NCBI GenBank assembly: GCA_016713525.1
Contig: JADJOZ010000004.1
Location: 186,001 to 250,000 of the forward strand
DNA: 64,000 nucleotides
Source: Bacteroidota bacterium
Lineage (GTDB): Bacteria; Bacteroidota; Bacteroidia; AKYH767-A; OLB10
Reading direction: 5' to 3'
Under the pieces are notes generated by a model. The model worked only from the letters and a program-made list of their open reading frames with translations. It did not search any database and had not been told where the DNA came from. The position numbers and the translations under genes were made by a program. Shown one piece after another: positions 26,149 to 36,488 of the stretch. The number at the start of each line of letters is the position of its first letter. Within the stretch, counting starts at the first letter, position 1.

Positions 26149-26735
26149 CGAAAAATATTAATTTAGTGATAATTTTAACCGTTAATCCAAAAAAACAAAA
26201 TGACTTTTTATTGTTTTATAATATTGTACATCAACGTTTTATGAATTCGATTCTGCCCAAAACCCCCTTTCTTTTTCTCATTCTGAAACTTCCTCGTTCC
26301 CATTCTCATTCTCATTCTGTTTCTGCTTCTCATTCCGCCTCACCCCCGGCCCCTCTCCAGCAATAACATCTTTCTTCGAAAAAACATTTTTGGCTGGAGA
26401 GGGGGGAGGATTAAGAATTAAAGATTAAGGATTAAGTATTGGTATATTCTGCTCAGAAGAAAATTCGTCGTTCTCATTCTCATTTCCGCTCTCATTCTGT
26501 TACTGTTTCTGCTTCTGCTTCTGCTTCTGCTTCTTCCTCGCTCTCATTCTGTTTATGTTTCTCACTCCACCTCTCCCCCGTTCTCATTCTCATTCTCATT
26601 CTCATTCACTTCTCCGACCATGATTTATGTGATTTACATGATTACTTTGATAGGTTTAAATACAAGTGAAAATTGCGTTTCTGTCTCATTCTATTTCTCC
26701 TTCTCATTCCCATACTCATTCTCCTTCTGTTCCAA
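26149..26735. repeat. Gene-free region: CATTCTC / CTTCTG low-complexity tracts
   Basis: About 590 bases between the kinase remnant and the secreted-protein array hold pyrimidine-rich tracts (26265-26330, 26465-26610, 26690-26725), including a (TTCTGC)n run at about 26508-26535. A heptamer tract (26408-26436) and a third copy of the GACCATGATTT block (26617 onwards) also occur. A short AAAAACATTTTTGGCTGGAGAGGGGG / CCCCTCTCCAGC inverted pair is at about 26350-26410. The open frames here are translated repeat, not genes. Confidence 0.75.
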
Positions 26736-28288
26736 CTACTCTCTCATCACAGCAATTTTTTTGCTTACTCTTTGGTTATCACTTGTTATCACACAATTAT
26801 AAACTCCATTGGCCAATTGAGGCAACTTCAGACTTTGCTCATTACTCCATGGTGGCAATGGGTATTTAAAAACAACTTTTCCGGTCACATCCACAACCTC
26901 AAACATACCGCTCTCATTCTGAGGTAGCAAATAACCAATATGCAATACCCCATTTGTTACCGGACTCGGATAAACACGAAATTTAAAATCTGGCGGAGAC
27001 CACTCATTCACATCCGTAAGCAAACACGGGCAACCTAACGTAGTATCACATCCCAAATAATAGTTGGGATGGTAAACGTTGCCTCTCCCTGAATAACAAG
27101 GTAAAGGCAGAGCATGTTGTTGAACATCACATGCTATTCCTGCACTGTCGGGGTGATTAATATAATGCATATCGATGACACTGTTTCCGGAGGTGATATA
27201 TATCTTTCCATCTGCAGCCAGGTACATTGTCCAGAATAAAGTTTGTAAAAAGGGATAGGGATAGGCATAACCGTCATAAATAGCAACCGTATCCATGCTT
27301 GCTGTAATGTTTGACGTATCCGTATTCATTTGAATAATTTTTCTTGTTGTACAAGCATACAGGTATTTTGAGTTATTGGAAAAAGCCAAGCCTAATCCAG
27401 GTTGATTTTCTGTAAAACTGATTACCGATGTATTGGAAAACATTCCATTACATCGGTCAAAATCAAAAAGACGCAAAGTGAAATTAGCAATACCAACAAC
27501 TCCATCGTAATATAAGTAAGCCATTTTCTTCCCATCAGGGGAAAAAAGCATTTGCCCAAGCAAATAAACCGTAGGGGGCACCAAGTGATTGCATTACTGG
27601 GGCAGAAACCCCAGTAGGTGTCAACAAAAATTTGTATACAATATCGCTGCTATCCTTAAATGCAATAATCCACCAATCTCGGCCATTGGCATATTTACAC
27701 ACAGCAAGTCCGGGATTTAGTCCCACTTGTAAAGCCACTAAATTTTTTTGCCCGGCAATTACTCCTCTCATGCCCCCCTTTCAAATTCATATCTATAACA
27801 GAATAATATAGGAAGCTTGCTTTCGTATTCACATTATCTGTTCCAGTTTGGTGAAATAAAACATACTTTAAACTATCCTCTGGGAAAGGAAGAACAACAT
27901 TGGAGTGTGGAAACGGAATTCCTGATACATTATCACACCATGTAGAAGTAAATGGATTTGGATTCAAACCGCCTCCATTTTGCATGGTATCTAATGTTGC
28001 ATCAGCTATCCAGCAGCCATTGCTTACCATCAATAAATTTCCATTAGCATCGCTTATATTTCCTTGTGCTGCTCTAAATGGCATCTTGAAATTTGTTGGA
28101 GCAATGTTTATATTATTTGTATCAAATGACAGTATTGCATTATTTGTTACAACATTTGTATCCAATCCGCTATTATACCCTATCAGCCAGTTGTGATTAT
28201 ATCCCTGGCCGGATAATTCAATAATTGCTAAAAGATTAAAGAAGGTGAAATAAATCACCTTCTTTAAGTTTAATTTCAATTTAATCAT
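26736..28288 (-). pseudogene. Family-1 secreted T9SS propeller protein, copy A (two frameshifts)
   Basis: Copy A starts at ATG 28288 with MIKLKLNLKKVIYFTFFNLL, a signal peptide. It carries the family landmarks GNLLMVSNGCWIADATLDTM, a YANGRDWWIIAFKDSS variant of CKHANGRDWW, FSPDGKKMAY and FDFDRCNGMFSN. The C-terminal sorting domain contains FRVYPSPVTNGVLHIGY and MFEVVDVTGKVVF. The frame breaks near 27775 (after MNLKGG) and near 27580 (after QSLG), so three frames are needed. It ends KKIAVMRE instead of the IAVIAK of the other copies, and its middle (VPPTVYLLGQ) matches copy F rather than its neighbour B. Intact copies are predicted to be secreted via T9SS with a beta-propeller fold (PD40-like FSPDGKKMAY). 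Confidence 0.88.
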
Positions 28289-28563
28289 CGGCTTATAATT
28301 AGCTTACCTGTTTCAATAAAGCCTTTGTTTTGTACCTTAACAGTATATACCCCAGGCTTCAAATGGCGCACGTTAATTTTTTTATTATATTCTTCACAAG
28401 CCATCTGATCAATTACTGTTGTTTCACCAAGCATATTTACTAGAGTAATTTGATACAAACTCACACTCCGACTCTCTAAAAATAAGTGTTTATTATGTAA
28501 ATACCGGTCTATGCTTAAAATTCCTTTGGTAAGAATGAATTCTATACCAAAATAAAAGGTGCT
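28285..28563 (-). pseudogene. Orphan 3' fragment of a T9SS protein gene (sorting domain), upstream of copy A
   Basis: An open frame of 93 codons ends TGA at 28285-28287, overlapping the ATG of copy A (ATGA). It reads FYFGIEFILTKGILSIDRYL, then SVSLYQITLVNMLGETTVID, then NVRHLKPGVYTVKVQNKGF and ends GKLIISR. That is the C-terminal end of a T9SS type A sorting domain without any upstream body or start. Equivalent pieces precede copies B-E. In A and D a run of seven T keeps the frame; B and E have six and C has eight. Confidence 0.85.
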
Positions 28564-28602
28564 TTAACTTGTAAAATGCTGAAAATTAATGTGCTTAACT
28601 AA

Positions 28603-30157
28603 CTACTTGGCAATCACAGCAATCTTTTTGCTCACTCTTTTGTCATCACTTGTTATCACACAGTTATAAACTCCATTGGCCAATTGAGGTAACTTCAGAC
28701 TTTGCTCATTACTCCATGGTGGCAATGGGTATTTAAAAACAACTTTTCCGGTTACATCCACAACCTCAAACATACCGCTCTCATTCTGAGGTAGCAAATA
28801 ACCAATATGCAATACCCCATTTGTTACCGGACTCGGATAAACACGAAATTTAAAATCGGGTGGAGACAACTCATTCACATCCGTAAGCAAACACGGGCAA
28901 CCTAACGTAGTATCACATCCCAAATAATAGTTGGGATGGTAAACGTTGCCTCTAGCTGAATAGCATGGTAAATGCAAAGCATGTTGTTGTACGTCACACG
29001 CTATTCCCGCACTGTCGGGGTGATTAATATAATGCATATCGATGACACTGTTTCCGGAGGTGATATATATCTTTCCATCTGCAGCCAGGTACATTGTCCA
29101 GAATAAAGTTTGTAAAAATGGATAGGGGTAGGCATAACCATCATAAATTGCCACCGTATCCATGCTTGCCGCTACATCAGAAGTATCGGTATTAAGCTGA
29201 ATTATTTTCCGCGCTGTGCAAGCATATAAATATTTAGAATTACTTGAAAAAGCTAAACCCAATCCAGGGCTGGTCTCAGTAAAGCTAATCACCTGAGTGT
29301 TGGAGAACATACCGGTGCATCGGTCGAAATCAAAAAGACGTAATGTAAAATTAGCCAAGCCAGCAAACGCATCATAATATAAATAAGCCATTTTTTTCCC
29401 ATCAGGAGAAAATTGCCTTTGCCCGAATACAGTAACAACGGGTGTTACTCCAAGCGATTGTTGAACTGGTGCAGAAACACCTGTTTGAGACAACAAGAAT
29501 TTGTAAACTATATCACTGCTATCCTTAAACGCAACAATCCACCAATCCCTGCCATTGGCATGTTTACACACAGCAAGGCCAGGATTTAGTCCCGCTTGTA
29601 AAGCCACTAAATTTTTTTGCCCGGCAATTACTCCTCCCATGCCTCCATTCAAATTCATATCGATAACAGAATAATACAAATAGCTGGACTTAAGGTTAAC
29701 GTTATCTGTTCCTGTTTGATGAAAAAGTACATATTTAGAACTATCTCCCGGAAATGGCAAAAACACACTAGCATGTGCATAAGGAATTCCTGATACATTA
29801 TCACACCATGTAGAAGTAAATGGATTTGGATTCAAACCGCCTCCATTTTGCATGGTATCTAATGTTGCATCAGCTATCCAGCAGCCATTGCTTACCATCA
29901 ATAAATTTCCATTAGCATCGCTTATATTTCCTTGTGCTGCTCTAAATGGCATCTTGAAATTTGTTGGAGCAACGTTTATACTATTTGCATCAAATGATAG
30001 TATTGCATTATTTGTTACAACATTTGTATCCAATCCGCTATTGTACCCTATCAGCCAGTTGTGATTATATCCCTGGCCGGATAATTCAATAATTGCTAAA
30101 AGATTAAAGAAGGTGAAATAAATCACCTTCTTTTAAGTTTAGTTTCAATTTTATCAT
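28603..30157 (-). CDS. Family-1 secreted T9SS propeller protein, copy B
   Basis: The main frame is intact from a start at 30126 (MIYFTFFNLLAIIELSGQGY, 507 residues). The family start MIKLKLNLKK at 30157 is out of frame because the CTTCTTTTAAG at about 30127-30137 has one T more than the other copies. The truncated start still leaves a hydrophobic signal-like N-terminus. The body has MVSNGCWIADATLDTM, GIPYAHASVFLPFPGDSSKY, ACKHANGRDWW-type CKHANGRDWWI, FSPDGKKMAYLYYDAFAG, GIACDVQQHALHLPCY and GCDTTLGCPCLL. The sorting domain spans about the last 85 residues (RVYPSPVTN ... KKIAVIAK). The many conserved cysteines suggest disulfides outside the cytoplasm. Ligand unknown. Confidence 0.87.
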
Positions 30158-30430
30158 CGGCTTATAATTAGCTTACCTGTTTCAATAAAGCCTTTGTTTT
30201 GTACCTTAACAGTATATACACCAGGCTTCAAATGTCGCACGTTAATTTTTTATTATATTCTTCACAAGCCATCTGATCAATTACTGTTGTTTCACCAAGC
30301 ATATTTACTAGAGTAATTTGATACAAACTCACACTCCGACTCTCTAAAAATAAGTGTTTATTATGTAAATACCGGTCTATGCTTTAAATTCCTTTTTTAA
30401 GAATGAATTCTATTCCAAAATAAAAGGTGC
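30154..30430 (-). pseudogene. Orphan sorting-domain fragment upstream of copy B
   Basis: This matches the 28285-28563 fragment almost base for base and again ends in a TGA overlapping the downstream ATG. The T-run at about 30247 has six bases instead of seven, which breaks the frame. Confidence 0.75.
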
Positions 30431-30470
30431 TTTAACTTGTAAAATGCTGAAAATTAATGTGCTTAACTAA

Positions 30471-32024
30471 CTACTTGGCAATCACAGCAATCTTTTTGCT
30501 CACTCTTTTGTCATCACTTGTTATCACACAGTTATAAACTCCATTGGCCAATTGAGGTAACTTCAGACTTTGCTCATTACTCCATGGTGGCAATGGGTAT
30601 TTAAAAAACAACTTTTCCGGTTACATCCACAACCTCAAACATACCGCTCTCATTCTGAGGTAGCAAATAACCAATATGCAATACCCCATTTGTTACCGGA
30701 CTCGGATAAACACGAAATTTAAAATCGGGTGGAGACAACTCATTCACATCCGTAAGCAAACACGGGCAACCTAACGTAGTATCACATCCCAAATAATAGT
30801 TGGGATGGTAAACGTTGCCTCTAGCTGAATAGCATGGTAAATGCAAAGCATGTTGTTGTACGTCACACGCTATTCCCGCACTGTCGGGGTGATTAATATA
30901 ATGCATATCGATGACACTGTTTCCGGAGGTGATATATATCTTTCCATCTGCAGCCAGGTACATTGTCCAGAATAAAGTTTGTAAAAATGGATAGGGGTAG
31001 GCATAACCATCATAAATTGCCACCGTATCCATGCTTGCCGCTACATCAGAAGTATCGGTATTAAGCTGAATTATTTTCCGCGCTGTGCAAGCATATAAAT
31101 ATTTAGAATTACTTGAAAAAGCTAAACCCAATCCAGGGCTGGTCTCAGTAAAGCTAATCACCTGAGTGTTGGAGAACATACCGGTGCATCGGTCGAAATC
31201 AAAAAGACGTAATGTAAAATTAGCCAAGCCAGCAAACGCATCATAATATAAATAAGCCATTTTTTTCCCATCAGGAGAAAATTGCCTTTGCCCGAATACA
31301 GTAACAACGGGTGTTACTCCAAGCGATTGTTGAACTGGTGCAGAAACACCTGTTTGAGACAACAAGAATTTGTAAACTATATCACTGCTATCCTTAAACG
31401 CAACAATCCACCAATCCCTGCCATTGGCATGTTTACACACAGCTCGGCCAGGATTTAGTCCCGCTTGCAAAGCCACTAAATATTTTTGCCCGGCAATTAC
31501 TCCTCCCATGCCTCCATTCAAATTCATATCGATAACAGAATAATACAAATAGCTGGACTTAAGGTTAACGTTATCTGTTCCTGTTTGATGAAAAAGTACA
31601 TATTTAGAACTATCTCCCGGAAATGGCAAAAACACACTAGCATGTGCATAAGGAATTCCTCATACATTATCACACCATGTAGAAGGAAATGGATTTGGAT
31701 TCAAACCGCCTCCATTTTGCATGGTATCTAATGTTGCATCAGCTATCCAGCAGCCATTGCTTACCATCAATAAATTTCCATTAGCATCGCTTATATTTCC
31801 TTGTGCTGCTCTAAATGGCATCTTGAAATTTGTTGGAGCAACGTTTATACTATTTGCATCAAATGATAGTATTGCATTATTTGTTACAACATTTGTATCC
31901 AATCCGCTATTATACCCTATCAGCCAATTGTGATTATATCCCTGGCCGGATAATTCAATAATTGCTAAAGATTAAAGAAGGTGAAATAAATCACCTTCTT
32001 TAAGTTTAGTTTCAATTTTATCAT
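30471..32024 (-). pseudogene. Family-1 secreted T9SS propeller protein, copy C (degenerate)
   Basis: Copy C is nearly identical to B over most of its length but carries at least three lesions. An A is missing in GCTAAAGATT at about 31967, which shifts the signal-peptide region. A TCA-to-TGA nonsense change at about 31660 (NVSGIP becomes NV-stop) interrupts the coding part. An extra A at about 30602-30607 shifts the sorting domain. The remaining open pieces (30601-31635 and 31660-31902) keep the family motifs such as CKHANGRDWWIVAFKD. The substitution-type stop suggests genuine decay and not only sequencing indels. It is most likely a dead copy that can still donate sequence to its neighbours. 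Confidence 0.88.
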
Positions 32025-32295
32025 CGGCTTATAATTAGCTTACCTGTTTCAATAAAGCCTTTGTTTTGTACCTTAACAGTATATACACCAGGCTTCAAAT
32101 GTCGCACGTTAATTTTTTTTATTATATTCTTCACAAGCCATCTGATCAATTACTGTTGTTTCACCAAGCATATTTACTAGAGTAATTTGACACAAACACA
32201 CGCTCCGACTCTCTAAAAATAAGTGTTTTTTATGTAAATACCGGTCTATGCTTTAAATTCCTTTTTAAGAATGAATTCTATTCCAAAATAAAAGG
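32021..32295 (-). pseudogene. Orphan sorting-domain fragment upstream of copy C
   Basis: Same fragment as before copies A and B, ending in the ATGA overlap. The T-run at 32113-32120 has eight bases, so the frame is broken. Confidence 0.75.
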
Positions 32296-32338
32296 TGCTT
32301 TAACTTGTAAAATGCTGAAAATTAATGTGCTTAACTAA

Positions 32339-33895
32339 CTACTTGGCAATCACAGCAATCTTTTTGCTCACTCTTTGGTTATCACTTGTTATCACACAAT
32401 TATAAACTCCATTGGCCAATTGAGGCAACTTCAGACTTTGCTCATTACTCCATGGTGGCAATGGGTATTTAAAAACAACTTTTCCGGTTACATCCACAAC
32501 CTCAAACATACCGCTCTCATTCTGAGGTAGCAAATAACCAATATGCAATACACCATTTGTTACCGGACTCGGATAAACACGAAATTTAAAATCGGGTGGA
32601 GACAACTCATTTACATCCGTCAACAAACAGGGACAACCTAACGTAGTATCACATCCCAGATAATAGTTGGGATGGTAAACGTTGCCTCTCCATGCATAAC
32701 AAGGTAAAGGCAGAGCATGTTGTTGAACGTCACACGCTATTCCCGCACTGTCGGGGTGATTAATATAATGCATATCGATGACACTATTTCCGGAGGTGAT
32801 ATATATCTTTCCATCTGCAGCCAGGTACATTGTCCAGAATAATGTTTGTAAAAATGGATAAGGAAAGGCATAACCGTCATAAATAGCAACCGTATCCATG
32901 CTTGCCGCTACATCAGAAGTATCGGTATTGAGCTGAACTATTTTCCGCGCTGTGCAGGCATATAAATATTTAGAATTACTTGAAAAAGCTAAACCCAATC
33001 CAGGGCTGGTCTCAGTAAAGCTAATCACCTGAGTGTTGGAGAACATACCAGTGCATCGGTCGAAATCAAAAAGACGTAATGTAAAATTAGCCAAGCCAGC
33101 AAACGCATCATAATATAAATAAGCCATTTTTTTCCCATCAGGAGAAAATTGCCTTTGCCCGAATACAGTAACAACGGGTGTTACTCCAAGCGATTGTTGA
33201 ACTGGTGCAGAAACACCTGTTTGAGACAACAAGAATTTGTAAACTATATCACTGCTATCTTTAAACGCAACAATCCACCAGTCTCTGCCATTGGCATGTT
33301 TACACACAGCAAGGCCAGGATTTAGTCCCGCTTGTAAAGCCACTAAATTTTTTTGCCCGGCAATTACTCCTCCCAGGCCTCCATTCATATTCATATCGAT
33401 AACAGAGTAATACAAATAGCTGGACTTAAGGTTAACGTTATCTGTTCCTGTTTGATGAAAAAGTACATATTTAGAACTATCTCCCGGGTAAGGAACTATT
33501 ACATTAGAGTGAGGAAACGGAATTCCTGTCACATTATCACACCATGTAGAAGTAAAAGGATTTGGATTCAAGCCACCTCCATTTTGCATGGTGTCTAATG
33601 TTGCATCAGCTATCCAGCAGCCGTTGCTTACCATCAATAAATTTCCATTAGCATCGCTTATATTTCCTTGTGCTGCTCTAAATGGCATCTTGAAATTGTC
33701 CGGAGTTACTGTTATATTGCTTGCATCATACTTTAACCAAGCCTTAGTTGATGTTACGTTTGTATCAAATAGTCCTGTATCATAACCTATCAGCCAATTG
33801 TGATTATATCCCTGGCCGGATAATTCAATAATTGCTAAAAGATTAAAGAAGGTGAAATAAATCACCTTCTTTAAGTTTAATTTCAATTTAATCAT
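32339..33895 (-). CDS. Family-1 secreted T9SS propeller protein, copy D (intact)
   Basis: This is the only family-1 copy with a fully open frame from the conserved ATG (518 residues). Signal peptide MIKLKLNLKKVIYFTFFNLL is followed by GYNHNWLIGYDTG. Residues 40-66 are unique to this copy (FDTNVTSTKAWLKYDASNI). The rest has MVSNGCWIADATLDTM, CKHANGRDWWIVAFKDSSD, FSPDGKKMAYLYYD, FDFDRCTGMFSNTQV, CDVQQHALPLPC and GCDTTLGCPCLL. The T9SS type A sorting domain ends KKIAVIAK. Its front segment (GIPFPHSNVIVPYPGD) matches copy F while its middle (VTPVVTVFGQRQ) matches B and C, so it is a mosaic. Predicted secreted to the surface; a PD40-like propeller is inferred from FSPDGKKMAY. Confidence 0.9.
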   Translation of the reverse strand: MIKLKLNLKKVIYFTFFNLLAIIELSGQGYNHNWLIGYDTGLFDTNVTSTKAWLKYDASNITVTPDNFKMPFRAAQGNISDANGNLLMVSNGCWIADATLDTMQNGGGLNPNPFTSTWCDNVTGIPFPHSNVIVPYPGDSSKYVLFHQTGTDNVNLKSSYLYYSVIDMNMNGGLGGVIAGQKNLVALQAGLNPGLAVCKHANGRDWWIVAFKDSSDIVYKFLLSQTGVSAPVQQSLGVTPVVTVFGQRQFSPDGKKMAYLYYDAFAGLANFTLRLFDFDRCTGMFSNTQVISFTETSPGLGLAFSSNSKYLYACTARKIVQLNTDTSDVAASMDTVAIYDGYAFPYPFLQTLFWTMYLAADGKIYITSGNSVIDMHYINHPDSAGIACDVQQHALPLPCYAWRGNVYHPNYYLGCDTTLGCPCLLTDVNELSPPDFKFRVYPSPVTNGVLHIGYLLPQNESGMFEVVDVTGKVVFKYPLPPWSNEQSLKLPQLANGVYNCVITSDNQRVSKKIAVIAK

Positions 33896-34165
33896 CGGCT
33901 TATAATTAGCTTACCTGTTACAATAAAGCCTTTGTTTTGTACCTTAACAGTATATACACCAGGCTTCAAATGTCGCACGTTAATTTTTTTATTATATTCT
34001 TCACAAGCCATCTGATCAATTACTGTTGTTTCACCAAGCATATTTACTAGAGTAATTTGACACAAACTCACGCTCCGACTCTCTAAAAATAAGTGTTTTT
34101 TATGTAATTACCGGACTATGCTTAAAATTCCTTTGTTAAGAATGAATTCTATACTAAAATAAAAA
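33892..34165 (-). pseudogene. Orphan sorting-domain fragment upstream of copy D
   Basis: Same fragment with the seven-T run intact, so the frame (ending GKLIISR and the ATGA overlap) is open, as before copy A. Confidence 0.75.
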
Positions 34166-34209
34166 GTGCTGTGACTTGTAAAATGCTGAAAATTAATGTG
34201 CTTAACTAA

Positions 34210-34251
34210 CTACTTTGCAATCACAGCAATCTTTTTGCTCACTCTTTGGTT
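34210..34251 (-). pseudogene. 3' tail of family-1 copy E
   Basis: Forty-two bases encode the family-1 end (KKIAVIAK then TAG) and match copy D exactly in position and nearly in sequence up to 34250, after which similarity stops abruptly. With the N-terminal piece at 36006-36175 it marks the two ends of a copy whose middle was replaced. Confidence 0.8.
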
Positions 34252-34261
34252 TGTCAAAGAA

Positions 34262-34285
34262 TAAAAGCCCACTCGGTGGGTGTGC
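34262..34285 (-). terminator. Possible terminator after the inserted T9SS gene
   Basis: On the minus strand CCCAC-CGA-GTGGG (34268-34280) is followed by CTTTTATT. The stem is short, so this is a weak candidate, but it sits directly behind the stop at 34288. Confidence 0.45.
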
Positions 34286-34287
34286 TC

Positions 34288-35817
34288 TCAATTTTTAACA
34301 ATAACTTTGCCACCGGCATTATATCCGTTAAGTGAAAGCACAACATAATAGGTGCCAGCGGCCAGGTCCGATATATCAAAATGGATACTTTTTGTATTGG
34401 TAGTAATTTGCTTCAACGCCAGCTGTTTGCCTTCTATATCAAATAGTAAAAGTTCAACTTCGGAATTTCCATTATACGGAATTTGTGTTTCAGGTATGGT
34501 AATGTTTACTTCAAAATAATTATTTGCCGGATTAGGAAAAGGATTACTCATCAAAGTACCTGGCAATGAATCCAAAAATTCATTTAAACCGGTCAACAAA
34601 CCCAGACTATCAGTCCTGACCAACCATAGACTACTCGTATTGCCCACTCCAGGTGTGAAATTTCAACAATATGTTTCACCACACATAATATATCCCCATC
34701 GGCACATAATGATATATCCCAAAACCATCCATCATCTTGCATCTCACCAAAATTTTTTGTCCATAATGAATCTCCAACCGCAGAAAGTTTCATTAAAATC
34801 CCTTGCGAACCTCCATTTACTCCATTTGCGCCAGTCATCATAAAAGTGCTGTCCGAATTCTGTAAAATTCCTAGTGGGCTTCCTGAACTAAACAAACCAA
34901 AACTTTTATCCCAAATCACAACACCAGATTCTGTTATTTTCTGAAATCTATTTTGCCGATATGTTGGATTCCCAACAGTACCTAATCCACTAATCAAATA
35001 ATTTCCATCTAAAGTCCCAATAATATTTCGAAACCAGTCTGAATATAATGTAACTTGAATCTGAGTCCATTCTACATAACCAGATGAATCAACCTTCATG
35101 TAAAAAGGGTTTCCTTCTTGAGTAATATCGTAAACTCCTCCTACGCAAATGAATCCATGATCAGAGGTTTCTACAACGCTCCAAATTGTACTGGTATAAA
35201 TTAAATTGCTATAGCTTTTTCTCCATTGCAAATTACCAAGTGAATCAACTTTACACAGAAAAGCTCGTACATTTGAGGAAGTATATGAGTTTTGCCATCC
35301 GCATATCAAGAATCCCCCCATCAGTGGTATTAATAATTTTATTTGGTCTCAGTGACGTATCATTTGGATGACTTAAAACTTTCGTCCATAAAGTATCTAA
35401 GTTGTGATTTAATTTCATCAGCAGAATATCAATGTCATAAAGATTTGTTGCACCATAACTTTGAGTTAAACCTACGGTCATTAAATTATTATCCGGAGTT
35501 CTTACAATTGATTTAAACTGGTCATCGGAGTTGGAATTGTATATCTGATAAAAAATAGTGTCGGTAGTTATATACTGATCTGCCTTAACCATATTTCCCT
35601 CATAATCAAACTTCGAAATAAATCCACTGTATTTATCTCCGGCTGAAGATAAACTATCATTGGAACCAACAACTATGAATGCACTATCTTGTAAATTCAC
35701 CATTGACCACCCAGCGGTCCAGGTTCCCAGCTCATAATGTCGGTCAAATAATATGTTTTGGCCCCAAATCAATGAGAAATTACACAAAAATATAAGCGTG
35801 AGAATTAGTTTGTTCAT
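34288..35817 (-). pseudogene. Secreted T9SS type A protein inside copy E (two frameshifts)
   Basis: Three frames join into one protein of about 510 residues. It starts with the signal peptide MNKLILTLIFLCNFSLIWGQ and has repeats of the type CKVDSLGNLQWRKSYSN and MKVDSSGYVEWTQIQV (also seen in the gene at 4237-5934). It ends with the sorting domain NPFPNPANNYFEVNITIP, LLLFDIEGKQL and GTYYVVLSLNGYNAGG. The breaks are at a six-C run (35314-35319, one base too many) and near 34659-34665 (GAAATTTC, one A too few). It is unrelated to family 1 but lies between the two ends of family-1 copy E, so it appears to have replaced the middle of that copy. Confidence 0.85.
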
Positions 35818-35879
35818 GATTCTGAAAGTTGCTTTGAAACGTGTTTAATCGTTCGGTAAATATTCCCTTACAGAAGGAA

Positions 35880-36005
35880 ATTTCGTTTTTATGATAAATT
35901 ATATATATTAGATGCTAAATTGTTGGCTGTGCAGAAAATTTCTTTCTCTTTTCATTCTCATTCCCGCTCTCATTCTGTTTCTGCTTCTCATTCCGCCTCA
36001 CCCCC
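35880..36005. repeat. CATTCTC low-complexity tract joined to copy E
   Basis: The tract CTCATTCTGTTTCTGCTTCTCATTCCGCCTCACCCCCG is nearly the same as one at about 26300-26350 and ends abruptly at 36005/36006 where family-1 copy E begins. A GAAGGAAATTTCGT string at 35875-35888 also matches the composite elements of 24.6-26.5 kb. Confidence 0.75.
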
Positions 36006-36175
36006 GTATCAAATGACAGTATTGCATTATTTGTTACAACATTTGTATCCAATCCGCTATTGTACCCTATCAGCCAATTGTGATTATATCCCTGGCCGGA
36101 TAATTCAATAATTGCTAAAAGATTAAAGAAGGTGAAATAAATCACCTTCTTTAAGTTTAGTTTCAATTTTATCAT
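36006..36175 (-). pseudogene. N-terminal fragment of family-1 copy E
   Basis: The first 56 codons match the family (MIKLKLNLKK through NAILSFDT) and then run into the low-complexity tract, giving a junk tail GVRRNEKQKQNESGNENEK. The copy is truncated exactly at the tract. Confidence 0.9.
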
Positions 36176-36445
36176 CGGCTTATAATTAGCTTACCTGTTT
36201 CAATAAAGCCTTTGTTTTGTACCTTAACAGTATATACACCAGGCTTCAAATGTCGCACGTTAATTTTTTATTATATTCTTCACAAACCATCTGATCAATT
36301 ACTGTTGTTTCACCAAGCATATTTACTAGAGTAATTTGACACAAACACACGCTCCGACTCTCTAAAAATAAGTGTTTTTTATGTAAATACCGGTCTATGC
36401 TTAAAATTCCTTTGTTAAGAATGAATTCTATACTAAAATAAAAAG
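36172..36445 (-). pseudogene. Orphan sorting-domain fragment upstream of copy E
   Basis: Same fragment as in the other units, with a six-T run that breaks the frame and the ATGA overlap with the copy E start. Confidence 0.7.
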
Positions 36446-36488
36446 TGCTGTGACATGTAAAATGCTGAAAATTAATGTGCTTAACTAA

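Noticed and set aside
29852..30064. Recurrent 60-80 codon plus-strand frames opposite the family-1 and family-2 genes
   Set aside because: They are antisense shadows repeated in each copy because the copies are homologous.
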